A stretch of 64,000 bases of DNA from CAVVAH01 sp963746175. Its GTDB lineage: Bacteria; Actinomycetota; Actinomycetes; JACCUZ01. The notes under the pieces were generated by a model. That model was not told the origin of the DNA. It was given only the letters and a program-made list of their open reading frames with translations, and made no database searches. The stretch covers positions 868,001 to 932,000 of the forward strand of contig CAVVAH010000001.1 of the NCBI GenBank assembly GCA_963746175.1, read 5' to 3'. The position numbers and the translations under genes were made by a program. Shown here piece by piece: positions 56,155 to 64,000 of this stretch (position 1 is its first letter; each line of letters starts with the position of its first letter).

Positions 56155-57452
56155 TGCGTGACGCGCTGCAGGGCCTGACCACCCGCGGACGATCGTTCCT
56201 CGCCGCCGGGGTCGCCGTCCTGGTCGCCGCCATCGCGACGTCGCAGAAGGACCTGCTCCGCGTCGCGATCCTGCTGCTCGCACTGCCGTTGGTCAGCGCA
56301 CTCGTGGTGGCTCGCACCCGCTACCGGCTGTCGTCCCGGCGCCGGCTCGGGTCGGCGCGCACGGCCGCCGGCCAGGACACGTCGGTCACGCTGCGACTCG
56401 ACAACGTATCCCGGCTGCCGACGGGGCTTCTGCTCGTCGAGGACAAGGTGCCCTACGTCCTCGGCTCGCGGCCGCGGTTCGTCCTCGACCGGGTCGAGCC
56501 GCGCGGCCGCCGCGAGGTGACGTACACCGTGCGGTCGGACGTCCGCGGCCGCTACAGCCTGGGCCCGCTGACGATCCGGCTCACCGACCCGTTCGGCATG
56601 TGCGAGCTGCAGCGTTCCTTCAGCTCCCGCGACACCCTCGTCGTGACGCCGCCGGTGGTGCAGCTGCCGTCGGTCTCGCTCTCCGGCGAGTGGACCGGCA
56701 GCGGGGAGAGCAGGGCCCGCTCGCTGGCCAGCGCCGGCGAGGACGACGCGGGCGTCCGCGAGTACCGCCAGGGCGACGACCTGCGCCGGGTGCACTGGCG
56801 CTCGACCGCTCGGCTGGACAAGGTCATGGTGCGCCGCGAGGAGCAGCCGTGGCAGGCCCGGGCGACGCTGCTGCTCGACTCCCGCTCGATCGCGCACGGC
56901 GGAGAGGGGCCGGCGTCGTCGTTCGAGTGGGCCGTGGCCGCCACCGCGTCGGTCGGGGTGCACCTGGTCCGGTCCGGCTACCACGTGCGGCTGCTCACCG
57001 ACACCGGCGCCACCATCGAGGGCGGCAACCCGAGCGTCGACGGCGGCAGCAGCGACGTCGAGGGCTCGCTTCTCGACGCGCTCGCCGTCCTGCAGATGTC
57101 CTCGCACCACACCCTGCGCGACGCCTCGGGCGCGCTGCGCCGCGGCGGCGGGGACGGCCTGCTGGTGGCTCTCCTCGGTGCCCTCGACCCGGAGGAGGCC
57201 CGCAACCTCGCGCGGCTCCGGCACGGCACGACGTCGGCCATCGCCGTCGCCCTGGACGCCACCACGTGGAACGTCGTCCCGACCAGGAACCGGTTGTCGC
57301 CGGCGGACTTCGCCGGCTCGGTCGACCTCCTGCGTGCGTCCGGCTGGCGAGTGCTGCGGGTGAAGGCCGGCGACTCGCTGCCCGAGCTCTGGGGCGAGGC
57401 CGGGCGCCACGCCTCGGCTGCCGGGCGCCGTCTCGCCGGAGTCCCGCGATGA
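56154..57452 (+). CDS. DUF58 protein, second copy
   Basis: This 432-residue protein has two N-terminal helices (RSFLAAGVAVLVAAIATS and VAILLLALPLVSALVVA), a beta domain with the LVEDKVPYVLG and YSLGPLTIRLTDPFGMCE segments, and the DUF58 core VREYRQGDDLRRVHWRSTAR followed by a VWA-like region. It is the usual partner of the second MoxR and is followed by the transglutaminase with an ATGA overlap. Confidence 0.93.
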   Translation: MRDALQGLTTRGRSFLAAGVAVLVAAIATSQKDLLRVAILLLALPLVSALVVARTRYRLSSRRRLGSARTAAGQDTSVTLRLDNVSRLPTGLLLVEDKVPYVLGSRPRFVLDRVEPRGRREVTYTVRSDVRGRYSLGPLTIRLTDPFGMCELQRSFSSRDTLVVTPPVVQLPSVSLSGEWTGSGESRARSLASAGEDDAGVREYRQGDDLRRVHWRSTARLDKVMVRREEQPWQARATLLLDSRSIAHGGEGPASSFEWAVAATASVGVHLVRSGYHVRLLTDTGATIEGGNPSVDGGSSDVEGSLLDALAVLQMSSHHTLRDASGALRRGGGDGLLVALLGALDPEEARNLARLRHGTTSAIAVALDATTWNVVPTRNRLSPADFAGSVDLLRASGWRVLRVKAGDSLPELWGEAGRHASAAGRRLAGVPR

Positions 57453-59839
57453 ACAACGGCTCCCTGCGGTTGCCCCTCGCGGCCGCCTTCGCCACGATCG
57501 CCGCCACCATCTGCCTCGGCCCGATCTACCTGACCGGCGTCTGGTTCTTCCCCACGGCCTTCGGTGTGCTGGTCGTCGGCGCCGGCTGCGAGGTGGCCCG
57601 CAGGATGGCGGCCTCCCGGGCCACCGTGCCGATCGGCGGCGCCGTCGCGCTGCTGCTCTACCTGCTGCTGCGCTACGCGCACGCCCAGGCCCTCTACGGC
57701 GTGCTGCCCTGGACCGACTCGGTGGACCACCTGGGCGACCTGGCCCAGCGCGGCCGCAGCGACATGAACAACTACGCCGCGCCGATCGGCGTCTCGCCCG
57801 GCATCGAGCTGCTCACCGTCGGCGGCGTCGGCCTGGTGGCACTGGCCGTCGACACGCTCGCCGTGACCTGGCGCCGCGCGGCGCTCGCCGGCCTGCCGCT
57901 GCTCGTCCTCTACACCGTGCCCACGTCGATCGCGCCGGACGGCGTCAGCTGGGTCGCCTTCGCGCTGTGCGGTATCGCGTTCCTCACGCTGCTGCTCGCG
58001 GAGTCGCGCGAGCGGGTGAGCCGGTGGGGCCGGCCGATGCGGTACAGCGCCGAGCGCACCAACTACCGCCCCGAGGTCGAGACCGCTCCCCTGGGCCAGG
58101 TCGGGCGGCGGGTCGGAGCGACGGCCCTCGGGCTGGCGCTCATCGTGCCCGCCGTGCTGCCGGACGTCACGGCGAGCAGCTTCGGCTTCGGTGCCGGCGG
58201 CTTCGGCACCGGCGGCGGCGACGGGCCGGAGGTGACGGTCGTCAACCCGATCCTCGACCTGGGCGCCAGCCTGCGTCAGGGCGAGGACACGCCCCTGATC
58301 CGGTACCGCGGCCGGCCGACGTACATGCGGCTGGTCGGCCTGGACAGCTTCACCGGCCAGACGTGGGAACCGAGCAACCTCAAGGTGTCGCGCAACGACA
58401 ACGACGTCGAGGACGGGCTGGACTCCGCCCCCGGCCTCGGCGCGTCGGTCGACCGCACCAAGCGGACCCACCAGGTCGAGGTCTTCGACCTCGACCAGAA
58501 GTGGCTGCCCCTGCCGTACCCGACGACCAAGGTCCGCGACATCGACGGCACCTGGCTCTACGACCCGTCGACGTTCAACGTCTTCGGGGAGAACAGCTCG
58601 ACCCGGCAGATCACCTACACCACGACGTCGCTCGCGGTCGACCCGACGAGTGACCAGCTCGCGACTGCGTCGCCGTCGATCCCGCCGTCGCTGCGCCGTT
58701 ACGTCGTGCTGCCGCAGGACCTCGACGCGAGCATCCCGCTGAAGGCCAGTGAGGTCGTCGGCGAGGCGCAGGCGACCACCAACTACGCCCGGGCGGTCGC
58801 GCTGCAGGACTGGCTGCGCGGGCCCGAGTTCACCTACTCCAAGGAGCTGTCGACCAACCCGGCCGGCGACAAGAACGGCACCCAGGCGATCGTCGCGTTC
58901 CTCCAGAGCAAGCGCGGCTACTGCGTGCAGTTCGCCTCCACGATGGCCGTCATGGCCCGCACTCTCGGCATCCCGGCCCGCGTCGCGGTCGGCTTCGCGC
59001 CGGGCGAGAAGCTGGCGAAGGGCGGCTACCTCGTCGGCGCGCACGACGCGCACGCCTGGCCGGAGCTCTACTTCCAGGGCGTCGGCTGGGTGCGCTTCGA
59101 GCCGACCCCCTCGACCGGCTCGCCCACCGGCGTCGCCCCGCCGGCGTACGCGCTCCCGCGGCCTGACGGCGGCACGCCGACGGACGGCGCCACGTCCTCG
59201 CCGTCGCCGTCGAGCACCGCTGCCCCCGGTGCCGGCGGGTCCGATGTCGGGCCCCGGTTCCGTGAGGACGTCCTCGATGAGCAGCAGCCCGGCGGTGGCA
59301 TCGGTGCCGGTCCGGTGCGCATCCCGGTGGTGCCGTTCTTCATCGGGCTGGCGGTCCTCGTGCTGCTGGCGGTGCCCCCCTTCACCCGGGTGCTGCTCCG
59401 CCGGCGACGCTGGTCGGACACCTCGACGCCGACCGCGGTGGCGCTCGCCGCGTGGACCGACCTCCAGGACACGCTGGTCGACCACGGCTACGACTGGGAC
59501 CCGGCCGACCCTCCGCGGCGCGGTGCGACCCGACTGGTCGAGCGCCGGCACCTCGCCGGCGAGCCGGCCCAGGCGGTCCAGCGGATCGCGGCGGCCACCG
59601 AGCGGGCGCGCTACGCGCCGGAGATGACACCGGTCGGCGACCTCCGGTCCGACGTCGACGCGGTCCGCGGCCAGCTGTCCGCGGACGCGTCCCGCTGGGG
59701 CCGCTGGCGGGCGCGGCTGCTGCCGCGCTCGACCCGCACGGTGGCCGCGGGGGTCAGCGAGAAGTTCGCCGACGTCCTGGACGGGGTGGACGCGGCGTTC
59801 GCCGCCGTGGGCACCCGGCTCCACCTCCGCCGCACCTGA
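57449..59839 (+). CDS. Membrane transglutaminase-like protein (TgpA family)
   Basis: This 796-residue protein has about six N-terminal helices, a large extracytoplasmic region, a transglutaminase core and a C-terminal helix (VPFFIGLAVLVLLAVPPF) with a cytosolic DUF4129-like tail. The core has the catalytic cysteine in KRGYCVQFASTMAVMARTL, the histidine in VGAHDAHAWPELYF and a following aspartate-equivalent region. The family cross-links or hydrolyses cell-envelope proteins. Joined with MoxR and DUF58, it forms the standard actinobacterial module. Confidence 0.92.
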   Translation: MNNGSLRLPLAAAFATIAATICLGPIYLTGVWFFPTAFGVLVVGAGCEVARRMAASRATVPIGGAVALLLYLLLRYAHAQALYGVLPWTDSVDHLGDLAQRGRSDMNNYAAPIGVSPGIELLTVGGVGLVALAVDTLAVTWRRAALAGLPLLVLYTVPTSIAPDGVSWVAFALCGIAFLTLLLAESRERVSRWGRPMRYSAERTNYRPEVETAPLGQVGRRVGATALGLALIVPAVLPDVTASSFGFGAGGFGTGGGDGPEVTVVNPILDLGASLRQGEDTPLIRYRGRPTYMRLVGLDSFTGQTWEPSNLKVSRNDNDVEDGLDSAPGLGASVDRTKRTHQVEVFDLDQKWLPLPYPTTKVRDIDGTWLYDPSTFNVFGENSSTRQITYTTTSLAVDPTSDQLATASPSIPPSLRRYVVLPQDLDASIPLKASEVVGEAQATTNYARAVALQDWLRGPEFTYSKELSTNPAGDKNGTQAIVAFLQSKRGYCVQFASTMAVMARTLGIPARVAVGFAPGEKLAKGGYLVGAHDAHAWPELYFQGVGWVRFEPTPSTGSPTGVAPPAYALPRPDGGTPTDGATSSPSPSSTAAPGAGGSDVGPRFREDVLDEQQPGGGIGAGPVRIPVVPFFIGLAVLVLLAVPPFTRVLLRRRRWSDTSTPTAVALAAWTDLQDTLVDHGYDWDPADPPRRGATRLVERRHLAGEPAQAVQRIAAATERARYAPEMTPVGDLRSDVDAVRGQLSADASRWGRWRARLLPRSTRTVAAGVSEKFADVLDGVDAAFAAVGTRLHLRRT

Positions 59840-59881
59840 CCGACGGCACGGCCGGCGAGGTGACCCCGCCGCGGAACGAAC

Positions 59882-59953
59882 CTCGTTTGCGACCTGGTTC
59901 ACCGACACGCCGACATCAGACCGGCGAGTCGGGGACTCAGGTCGCAAACGATC
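59882..59953. repeat. Interspersed nested palindrome, copy 4 of 4
   Basis: Outer arms CTCGTTTGCGACCT and AGGTCGCAAACGATC; inner arms ACCGACACGCCG and CCGGCGAGTCGGGG with mismatches, so this is the most degenerate copy. Spacers are 8 nt left and 7 nt right as in the others. It lies 42 nt after the transglutaminase stop, between convergent genes. Confidence 0.88.
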
Positions 59954-60010
59954 ACCCACCGGGTACCTACGGGCTGGTCGGCCGAGGCTGACCGGAGGGC
60001 GGGCGGCGGC

Positions 60011-60451
60011 TCAGATGTCGCTGCGGCCGTTCTCGTCGCGACGGCGGTTCCAGCGCTCTTCCATCCGGGCCATGAACCCACCGGAGCTCGGCTGACGCGG
60101 GTGCCGGCCGCTGCCGGCTCCGGCGCGCTGCGGCGGGCGGCGTACCCCGCTGGGGTCGACGACTCCGAGCTGGGCGGCGGTCGTGACGGCGCGGTAGCTG
60201 GTGACCGCGAAGAACGCCGACGCCAGCATGAGCACGAAGCCGAGGACGCTGACGAGGATGACCTGGGTGACCAGACCGGTCATGAGCAGGACGACGCCCC
60301 CGGCGAAGCCGACGCCGGCGAGCAGGACCCGGCGGCGGAAGTTGCTGCGTGGGTCCTTGCCGCGCAGCGAGGACGCGAACTTCGGGTCCTCGGCGTAGAG
60401 GGCCCGCTCCATCTGCTCGAGCAGTCGCTGCTCGTGCTCGGAGAGCGGCAC
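60011..60451 (-). CDS. DUF3040 membrane protein
   Basis: This 146-residue protein opens with the family hallmark PLSEHEQRLLEQMERALYAE and DPKFASSLRG, then has two helices (VLLAGVGFAGGVVLLMTGL and VILVSVLGFVLMLASAFFAV) and a basic tail. AGGAGGAG precedes the GTG. DUF3040 proteins sit near the dcw region in many actinobacteria; the role is unknown. Confidence 0.93.
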   Translation of the reverse strand: MPLSEHEQRLLEQMERALYAEDPKFASSLRGKDPRSNFRRRVLLAGVGFAGGVVLLMTGLVTQVILVSVLGFVLMLASAFFAVTSYRAVTTAAQLGVVDPSGVRRPPQRAGAGSGRHPRQPSSGGFMARMEERWNRRRDENGRSDI

Positions 60452-60622
60452 GGACTCCTCCTCGGGGACATCTCGTCCAAGTGCAGGGTCGCGACCTCAA
60501 GGGGTGCGTACGCCAAGGATATGCGCCCGGACCGCCGGATGAAACCCGGACCGGGAAGCCTGTGAAGAACAGTGCGTGCGGTGGGTGCCGGGTCGGCCGG
60601 ACGGTCTGGACACCCGAACGGC

Positions 60623-61939
60623 TCAGCGGTCGGTGCGGCCTCGACGCGGGGCGCGCTCGTACGGGCGGCCCGTCGGGGCCGTGCCGACTCACGTCGCCAC
60701 CGGGCTCGGCACCGCGTCGCGGGTCGACCAGGCTGCCCGGCCGGACCACCCCGCGACCGAACCGCTGACCCGCTTTGTCCGCCGCCTGCTCCACCTCGCG
60801 GCGCCCCTGGCTGCGCTCCCCGAGCAGCAGCTGGTGGGGAGCCGACTCGGACTCCAGCAGACCTTCGACCCGGATCCCGACCAGCCGCAGCCGGGCCCGG
60901 TCCAGCCCGAGCGCCTCGTACAGCTGGCGCGCGGTGGCGTAGAGGACGGCGGCGACGTCGGTGGCCTCCGGGAGGGTCCTGGCGCGGGTGATCGTCGTGA
61001 AGTCGGCGAACCTGATCTTCACGCTCACGGTGCGGCCGGCCAATCCGGCGGTCCGCAACCGGCCGGCCGTGCGCTCGGCCAGCCGCAGCAGCTCGCGCCG
61101 GACGACCTCGGGGTCGTCGACGTCACGGCCGAACGTCTCCTCGGCACCGATGCTCTTGTCCGGCTCGTGCGGCACGACCTTGCGCTCGTCGCGACCCCAC
61201 GACAGGGCGTGCAGGTGCGAGCCGGTGGCCTGCCCCAGGGCGCGGACCAAGGTCTGCGCCGGGGTGTGCGCGATGTCGCCGACGGTGTGCAGCCCGAGCC
61301 GGGTGAGCTCCTTCTCGGTCTTCTCCCCCACGCCCCACAGCGCGCCGACCGGCAGCGGGTGCAGGAACGCGACCACGCCGGCGGCCGGGACCACGAGCAG
61401 GCCGTCGGGCTTGCTGCGGGTCGAGGCGAGCTTGGCGACGAACTTCGTCGACGCGATGCCCACCGAGCAGGTGATGCCCTGCTCGTCGGCGACCCGGTCG
61501 CGGATCAGCTGGCCGATCACGGCCGGCCGGCCGAGCCGGCGGACCGCGCCGGAGACGTCGAGGAAGGCCTCGTCGAGAGACAACGGCTCGACCATCGGGG
61601 TGATCGACCGGAAGATCTCCATCACCCCGGCGGAGACCGTGGAGTAGAGGCCGTGGCTCGGCTCGACCACGGTGGCCTGCGGGCACAGCCGCCGGGCCCG
61701 CGTCATCGGCATCGCGGAGTGCACGCCGTAGGCACGCGCCTCGTAGGTCGCCGAGAGCACGACGCTGCGCGAGCCGCCGCCGATGATCACCGGGGTGCCG
61801 ACCAGCTCCGGACGGCTGATCAGCTCGCACGGACGCGTAGAACGCGTCCATGTCGACGTGCAGCATCGTGCAGCCCGGTGTCGTCGCCCGGCGGTCCGGA
61901 CGGCGGCCCCGGCCGGTCCAGCTGCTGGCTGCGGCTCAC
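60623..61939 (-). CDS. dinB: DNA polymerase IV (Y-family), with up to three apparent frameshifts
   Basis: This is a translesion polymerase. The core frame reads LVGTPVIIGGGSRSVVLSAT, YEARAYGVHSAMPMTRARRL, VEPLSLDEAFLDVSGAVRR and VGIASTKFVAKLASTRSKPD, and the little finger follows. The start of the family (MLHVDMDAFYASV) is one frame away and joins at about 61827. A further shift at about 61874 would link it to GTG 61939 (VSRSQQLDRPG). Near the end, a shift at about 60670 gives a normal end, PYERAPRRGRTDR and stop; otherwise the frame runs through the DUF3040 gene. Each break is cured by removing one base. Extents are inferred; the conservative start is ATG 61866. Confidence 0.75.
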
Positions 61940-61969
61940 CGACGCCCACCCCCTCTCCCCGCGAGTGAC

Positions 61970-62010
61970 ACGTTCGGCAGCCGGGATGTCCGGCTCGGCC
62001 TGCCGAACGT
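61970..62010. terminator. Hairpin between the methyltransferase and dinB
   Basis: ACGTTCGGCAG and CTGCCGAACGT pair perfectly over 11 bp; a second dyad GCCGG/CCGGC sits in the loop. It could end the methyltransferase transcript or act as an operator upstream of dinB. No canonical actinobacterial SOS box is visible here. Confidence 0.5.
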
Positions 62011-62053
62011 TCCAGTCGGCGGACCGGCGGGGGCGGGCGGCAGCGGCGACACG

Positions 62054-62818
62054 TCAGGAGCGGACGGCGCGGACGTGCAGCTGGGTGGCGACGGCGCGGA
62101 ACTCCGGCAGCGCCGCGGTCGCGATCTCGAGCTCGACGAGCGCCTCCACGGCGCCGGGCTCGCCGTCGACCAGGGCGCCCGGCACGAGGTCGGCGACGGT
62201 GCGGACCCCGTGGACCGCCTCGACCCGCAGCCCCGCGGTGTCGAGCAGCGCGGCGAGCACCGGCTCGGTGAACCGCCGCGGCAGCGGGTCGCCCGGTCCC
62301 CAGCGGCCATCGGGGTCGTCGAGCGCGTGCCTGGCCTCGGCGAACCGGCCGGCCACCGCCCGGGCGAGGACCACCGCGTTGCGCGACGCGACGAGCAGGC
62401 TGAGGGTGCCGCCGCGGCGCAGCACCGCGGCGAGCGCCGCGGCCGCCGGCACCGGGTCGTCGACGTGCTCGAGGACGCCGTGGCAGAGCACCAGGTCGGC
62501 GCTGCCGGCCTCGACGACGTCGAGCAGCCCGGCCGCGTCGCCCTGCACCGCGCGCACCTCGACGCCGGCCTCCCCGGCCCGGCGCTGCAGCGCGGCGAGC
62601 GCGTCGGGGCTGGGGTCGACGACGGTGACCCGGTGGCCGAGGCGGGCCAGCGGCACCGCGAAGCCGCCGGTGCCGCCACCGACGTCGATGACGTCGAGCG
62701 GGTGCTCACCCGTGCCGGCGGTGGTGGCGAGGTCGCGCAGCGCGTCCCAGACCACCGCGGTGCGCGGCGTCCGGGCGCTGCGGTCGAGCTCGTCGCTGCT
62801 GGCGGCTGCGGGGGGCAC
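62054..62818 (-). CDS. SAM-dependent methyltransferase, class I
   Basis: This 254-residue enzyme has the SAM-binding motif LDVIDVGGGTGGFAVPLA, the acidic end of strand 2 in VTVVDPSPDALAAL, VQGDAAGLL and DLVLCHGVLEHVDDPVP. The C-terminal half (RRFTEPVLAALLDTAGLRVE) is family-typical. The substrate is unknown. It lies between dnaE2 and dinB on the same strand, a neighbourhood also seen in other actinobacteria. Confidence 0.9.
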   Translation of the reverse strand: MPPAAASSDELDRSARTPRTAVVWDALRDLATTAGTGEHPLDVIDVGGGTGGFAVPLARLGHRVTVVDPSPDALAALQRRAGEAGVEVRAVQGDAAGLLDVVEAGSADLVLCHGVLEHVDDPVPAAAALAAVLRRGGTLSLLVASRNAVVLARAVAGRFAEARHALDDPDGRWGPGDPLPRRFTEPVLAALLDTAGLRVEAVHGVRTVADLVPGALVDGEPGAVEALVELEIATAALPEFRAVATQLHVRAVRS

Positions 62819-62867
62819 GGGCCCAGGCTACTGAGGCCGGCCGACGTCGACCGGCTCATCGGTCCCG

Positions 62868-64000
62868 TCATCCGCCGGAGCTGCCGGGGCTGGAGTGCCA
62901 CAGCTTGCGCGGCGCGGACGCGCCTCGGGCGGCCTCCTTGCGCGCCGCGGTCTTGGCGTCGTCGCCGGGCGGCTTGATGTCGGCGTACGGCGACTGGCGG
63001 AAGCCGCTCGGGTGCACGAGCACCCGCCGGGTGATGCCGCCGTCGGCCGGCGGGCTGTTCCGGTCGACCTTGTTGGCCATCCCGCCGGCCGGCCGGCTGC
63101 CCTGCTCGCGCGGCTCGTAGACCGTCGGCGAGGCGCCGATCGGCGGCCGGGTCATGACCGGCCGGGTCGACCGGCTCTCGGCGGCACCGGCCACCGAGCG
63201 GTCGGTGACCGGGCCGGCGGCGGCCATCGCGGCGGCGACGGCGTCCAGGCCGCCGCCGAGCCAGGCCTCGTGCAGCGCCGGCAGCTCCCAGCAGCCGGTC
63301 GCCCGCAGCGACACCCCGCGCGGACCGGTGCGCCGGACGTGGCCGCGGATGACCAGCAGCCAGGAGTGGAACAGCGTGGCGGCGTAGGGACCTTGGGCGT
63401 CCTCGAAGAAGGTCGCGTCGACCGGGCCGCGGGCGTCGTCGAGGGTGACGAACACGACCCGCTTGCCGGACCTGATCGGCGGGGTCTGGGTGGCGACCTT
63501 CACGCCGGCGACGAGCACCTCTGCCTGGCTGCGGCTGCGGACCATGTCGGGCGACCTGGTGGCCCGGATCGCCTCGAGGAACGGCTCGTAGAAGTCGACG
63601 ACGTGCCGGGTCGCGTCGAGACCGAGCACCTCGAGCTCGGCACGCACCCGCTCGGCGCCGGTGAGCTCGGGCAGCCCGCTCGGCTCGATCGAGCCGGGGG
63701 CGTCGCCGAGCTCGAGGGCCAGCTGCACCGGCTGCGCCACCACCGGCCGGGCGGCCTGCGACTGGCGGGCCGCCAGCGTCCGGACGTCCGGGCGCTCGAC
63801 GGTGGTCAGCGCCTCGCCCTGCGCGGCGGCGACGGTGATCTCGGTACGCCGGTGGCCGGCGGCCAGCACACCGGCGCGGGGTGCGGCGCTCCTGGTGCTC
63901 GGCCGGCTGCGGGTCCGGCCGCCGCCGCGGGCCACCGCGCGGCTCCACCGGTCGAGCTCACCGACCTGGAGCAGCAGGTCGCGGCGGGTCAGCCGGCGGC
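62868..64000 (-). CDS. dnaE2: Error-prone DNA polymerase III alpha subunit, C-terminal part
   Basis: The frame is open from the window edge to a stop at 62868; only the last 376 residues are present. It contains TRRDLLLQVGELDRWSR, an OB-fold (VLVAGVKVATQTPPIRSGKR, then VFVTLDDARGPVDATFFED) and FHSWLLVIRGHVRRTGPRG. The end PRKLWHSSPGSSGG is typical of DnaE2. DnaE2 works in damage-induced mutagenesis with ImuA'/ImuB; those genes are not in the window and could lie upstream. Confidence 0.92.
   Translation of the reverse strand, partial: RRLTRRDLLLQVGELDRWSRAVARGGGRTRSRPSTRSAAPRAGVLAAGHRRTEITVAAAQGEALTTVERPDVRTLAARQSQAARPVVAQPVQLALELGDAPGSIEPSGLPELTGAERVRAELEVLGLDATRHVVDFYEPFLEAIRATRSPDMVRSRSQAEVLVAGVKVATQTPPIRSGKRVVFVTLDDARGPVDATFFEDAQGPYAATLFHSWLLVIRGHVRRTGPRGVSLRATGCWELPALHEAWLGGGLDAVAAAMAAAGPVTDRSVAGAAESRSTRPVMTRPPIGASPTVYEPREQGSRPAGGMANKVDRNSPPADGGITRRVLVHPSGFRQSPYADIKPPGDDAKTAARKEAARGASAPRKLWHSSPGSSGG

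Noticed and set aside
59967..61949. A 660-residue fusion of dinB with downstream sequence
   Set aside because: The C-terminal third runs through the DUF3040 gene in another frame. A one-base correction near 60670 gives a normal DinB end.

Overview
This window comes from the chromosome of a high-GC actinobacterium. The whole sequence is strongly GC-rich. It carries a complete actinobacterial dcw (division and cell wall) cluster, Wag31/DivIVA, SepF, a DksA-type protein with a lysine/alanine tail, an ileS gene behind a translational-type T-box, and a dnaE2/dinB mutagenesis locus. The gene set would suit a Nocardioidaceae-like (Propionibacteriales) organism, but that placement is an inference and not proven by the sequence.

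Layout. (1) 1-9.6 kb: the 5' part of dnaE1 (minus); an AbiEi/DUF559-like gene bracketed by two copies of a palindromic repeat; two secreted proteins (a glycoside-hydrolase-like protein with a peptidoglycan-binding domain, and a DUF3152 metzincin-like protein); an EAL phosphodiesterase; a GNAT acetyltransferase coupled to an RluD-type pseudouridine synthase; and a polyprenyl glycosylphosphotransferase. (2) 9.8-17 kb: lspA, a DksA/TraR protein with a 48-bp tandem-repeat tail, a lipoprotein SGNH hydrolase, a 32-codon ORF, a T-box leader with ileS, and an unknown 160-residue protein. (3) 17-20.6 kb: wag31, yggT, sepF, yggS and pgeF, the usual downstream half of an actinobacterial division cluster. 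(4) 20.65-33.94 kb: an efflux island that lies exactly where ftsZ normally joins pgeF. It has two tandem RND pumps with a tiny lipoprotein adaptor (minus) and a response regulator, histidine kinase, oversized HlyD-like adaptor and MacB-like ABC exporter (plus). (5) 34-50.5 kb: a minus-strand dcw operon, mraZ, a small membrane ORF, rsmH, ftsL, ftsI, murE, murF, mraY, murD, ftsW, murG, murC, ftsQ and ftsZ, mostly joined by 4-nt stop/start overlaps. (6) 50.7-59.8 kb: a plus-strand operon with two MoxR/DUF58 modules, two membrane proteins and a transglutaminase. (7) 60-64 kb: DUF3040, dinB, a methyltransferase and the 3' end of dnaE2 (minus).

How the genes work together. The dcw operon makes lipid II precursors and the divisome. 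SepF and Wag31 anchor and polarise it. LspA, RluD, IleS and the DksA-like protein form a housekeeping neighbourhood next to dnaE1. The efflux island looks like a two-component-controlled, two-pump export system with a central divergent promoter.

The main observations are: four copies of a roughly 72-bp nested palindrome, all in intergenic DNA and all in one orientation; the efflux island splitting ftsZ from pgeF; a clear MraZ-type operator (four boxes at 10-bp spacing) overlapping the mra promoter; the ileS T-box with a visible Shine-Dalgarno sequestrator; and six apparent one-base insertions in dnaE1, ftsI and dinB, which look like sequence errors rather than real gene loss.
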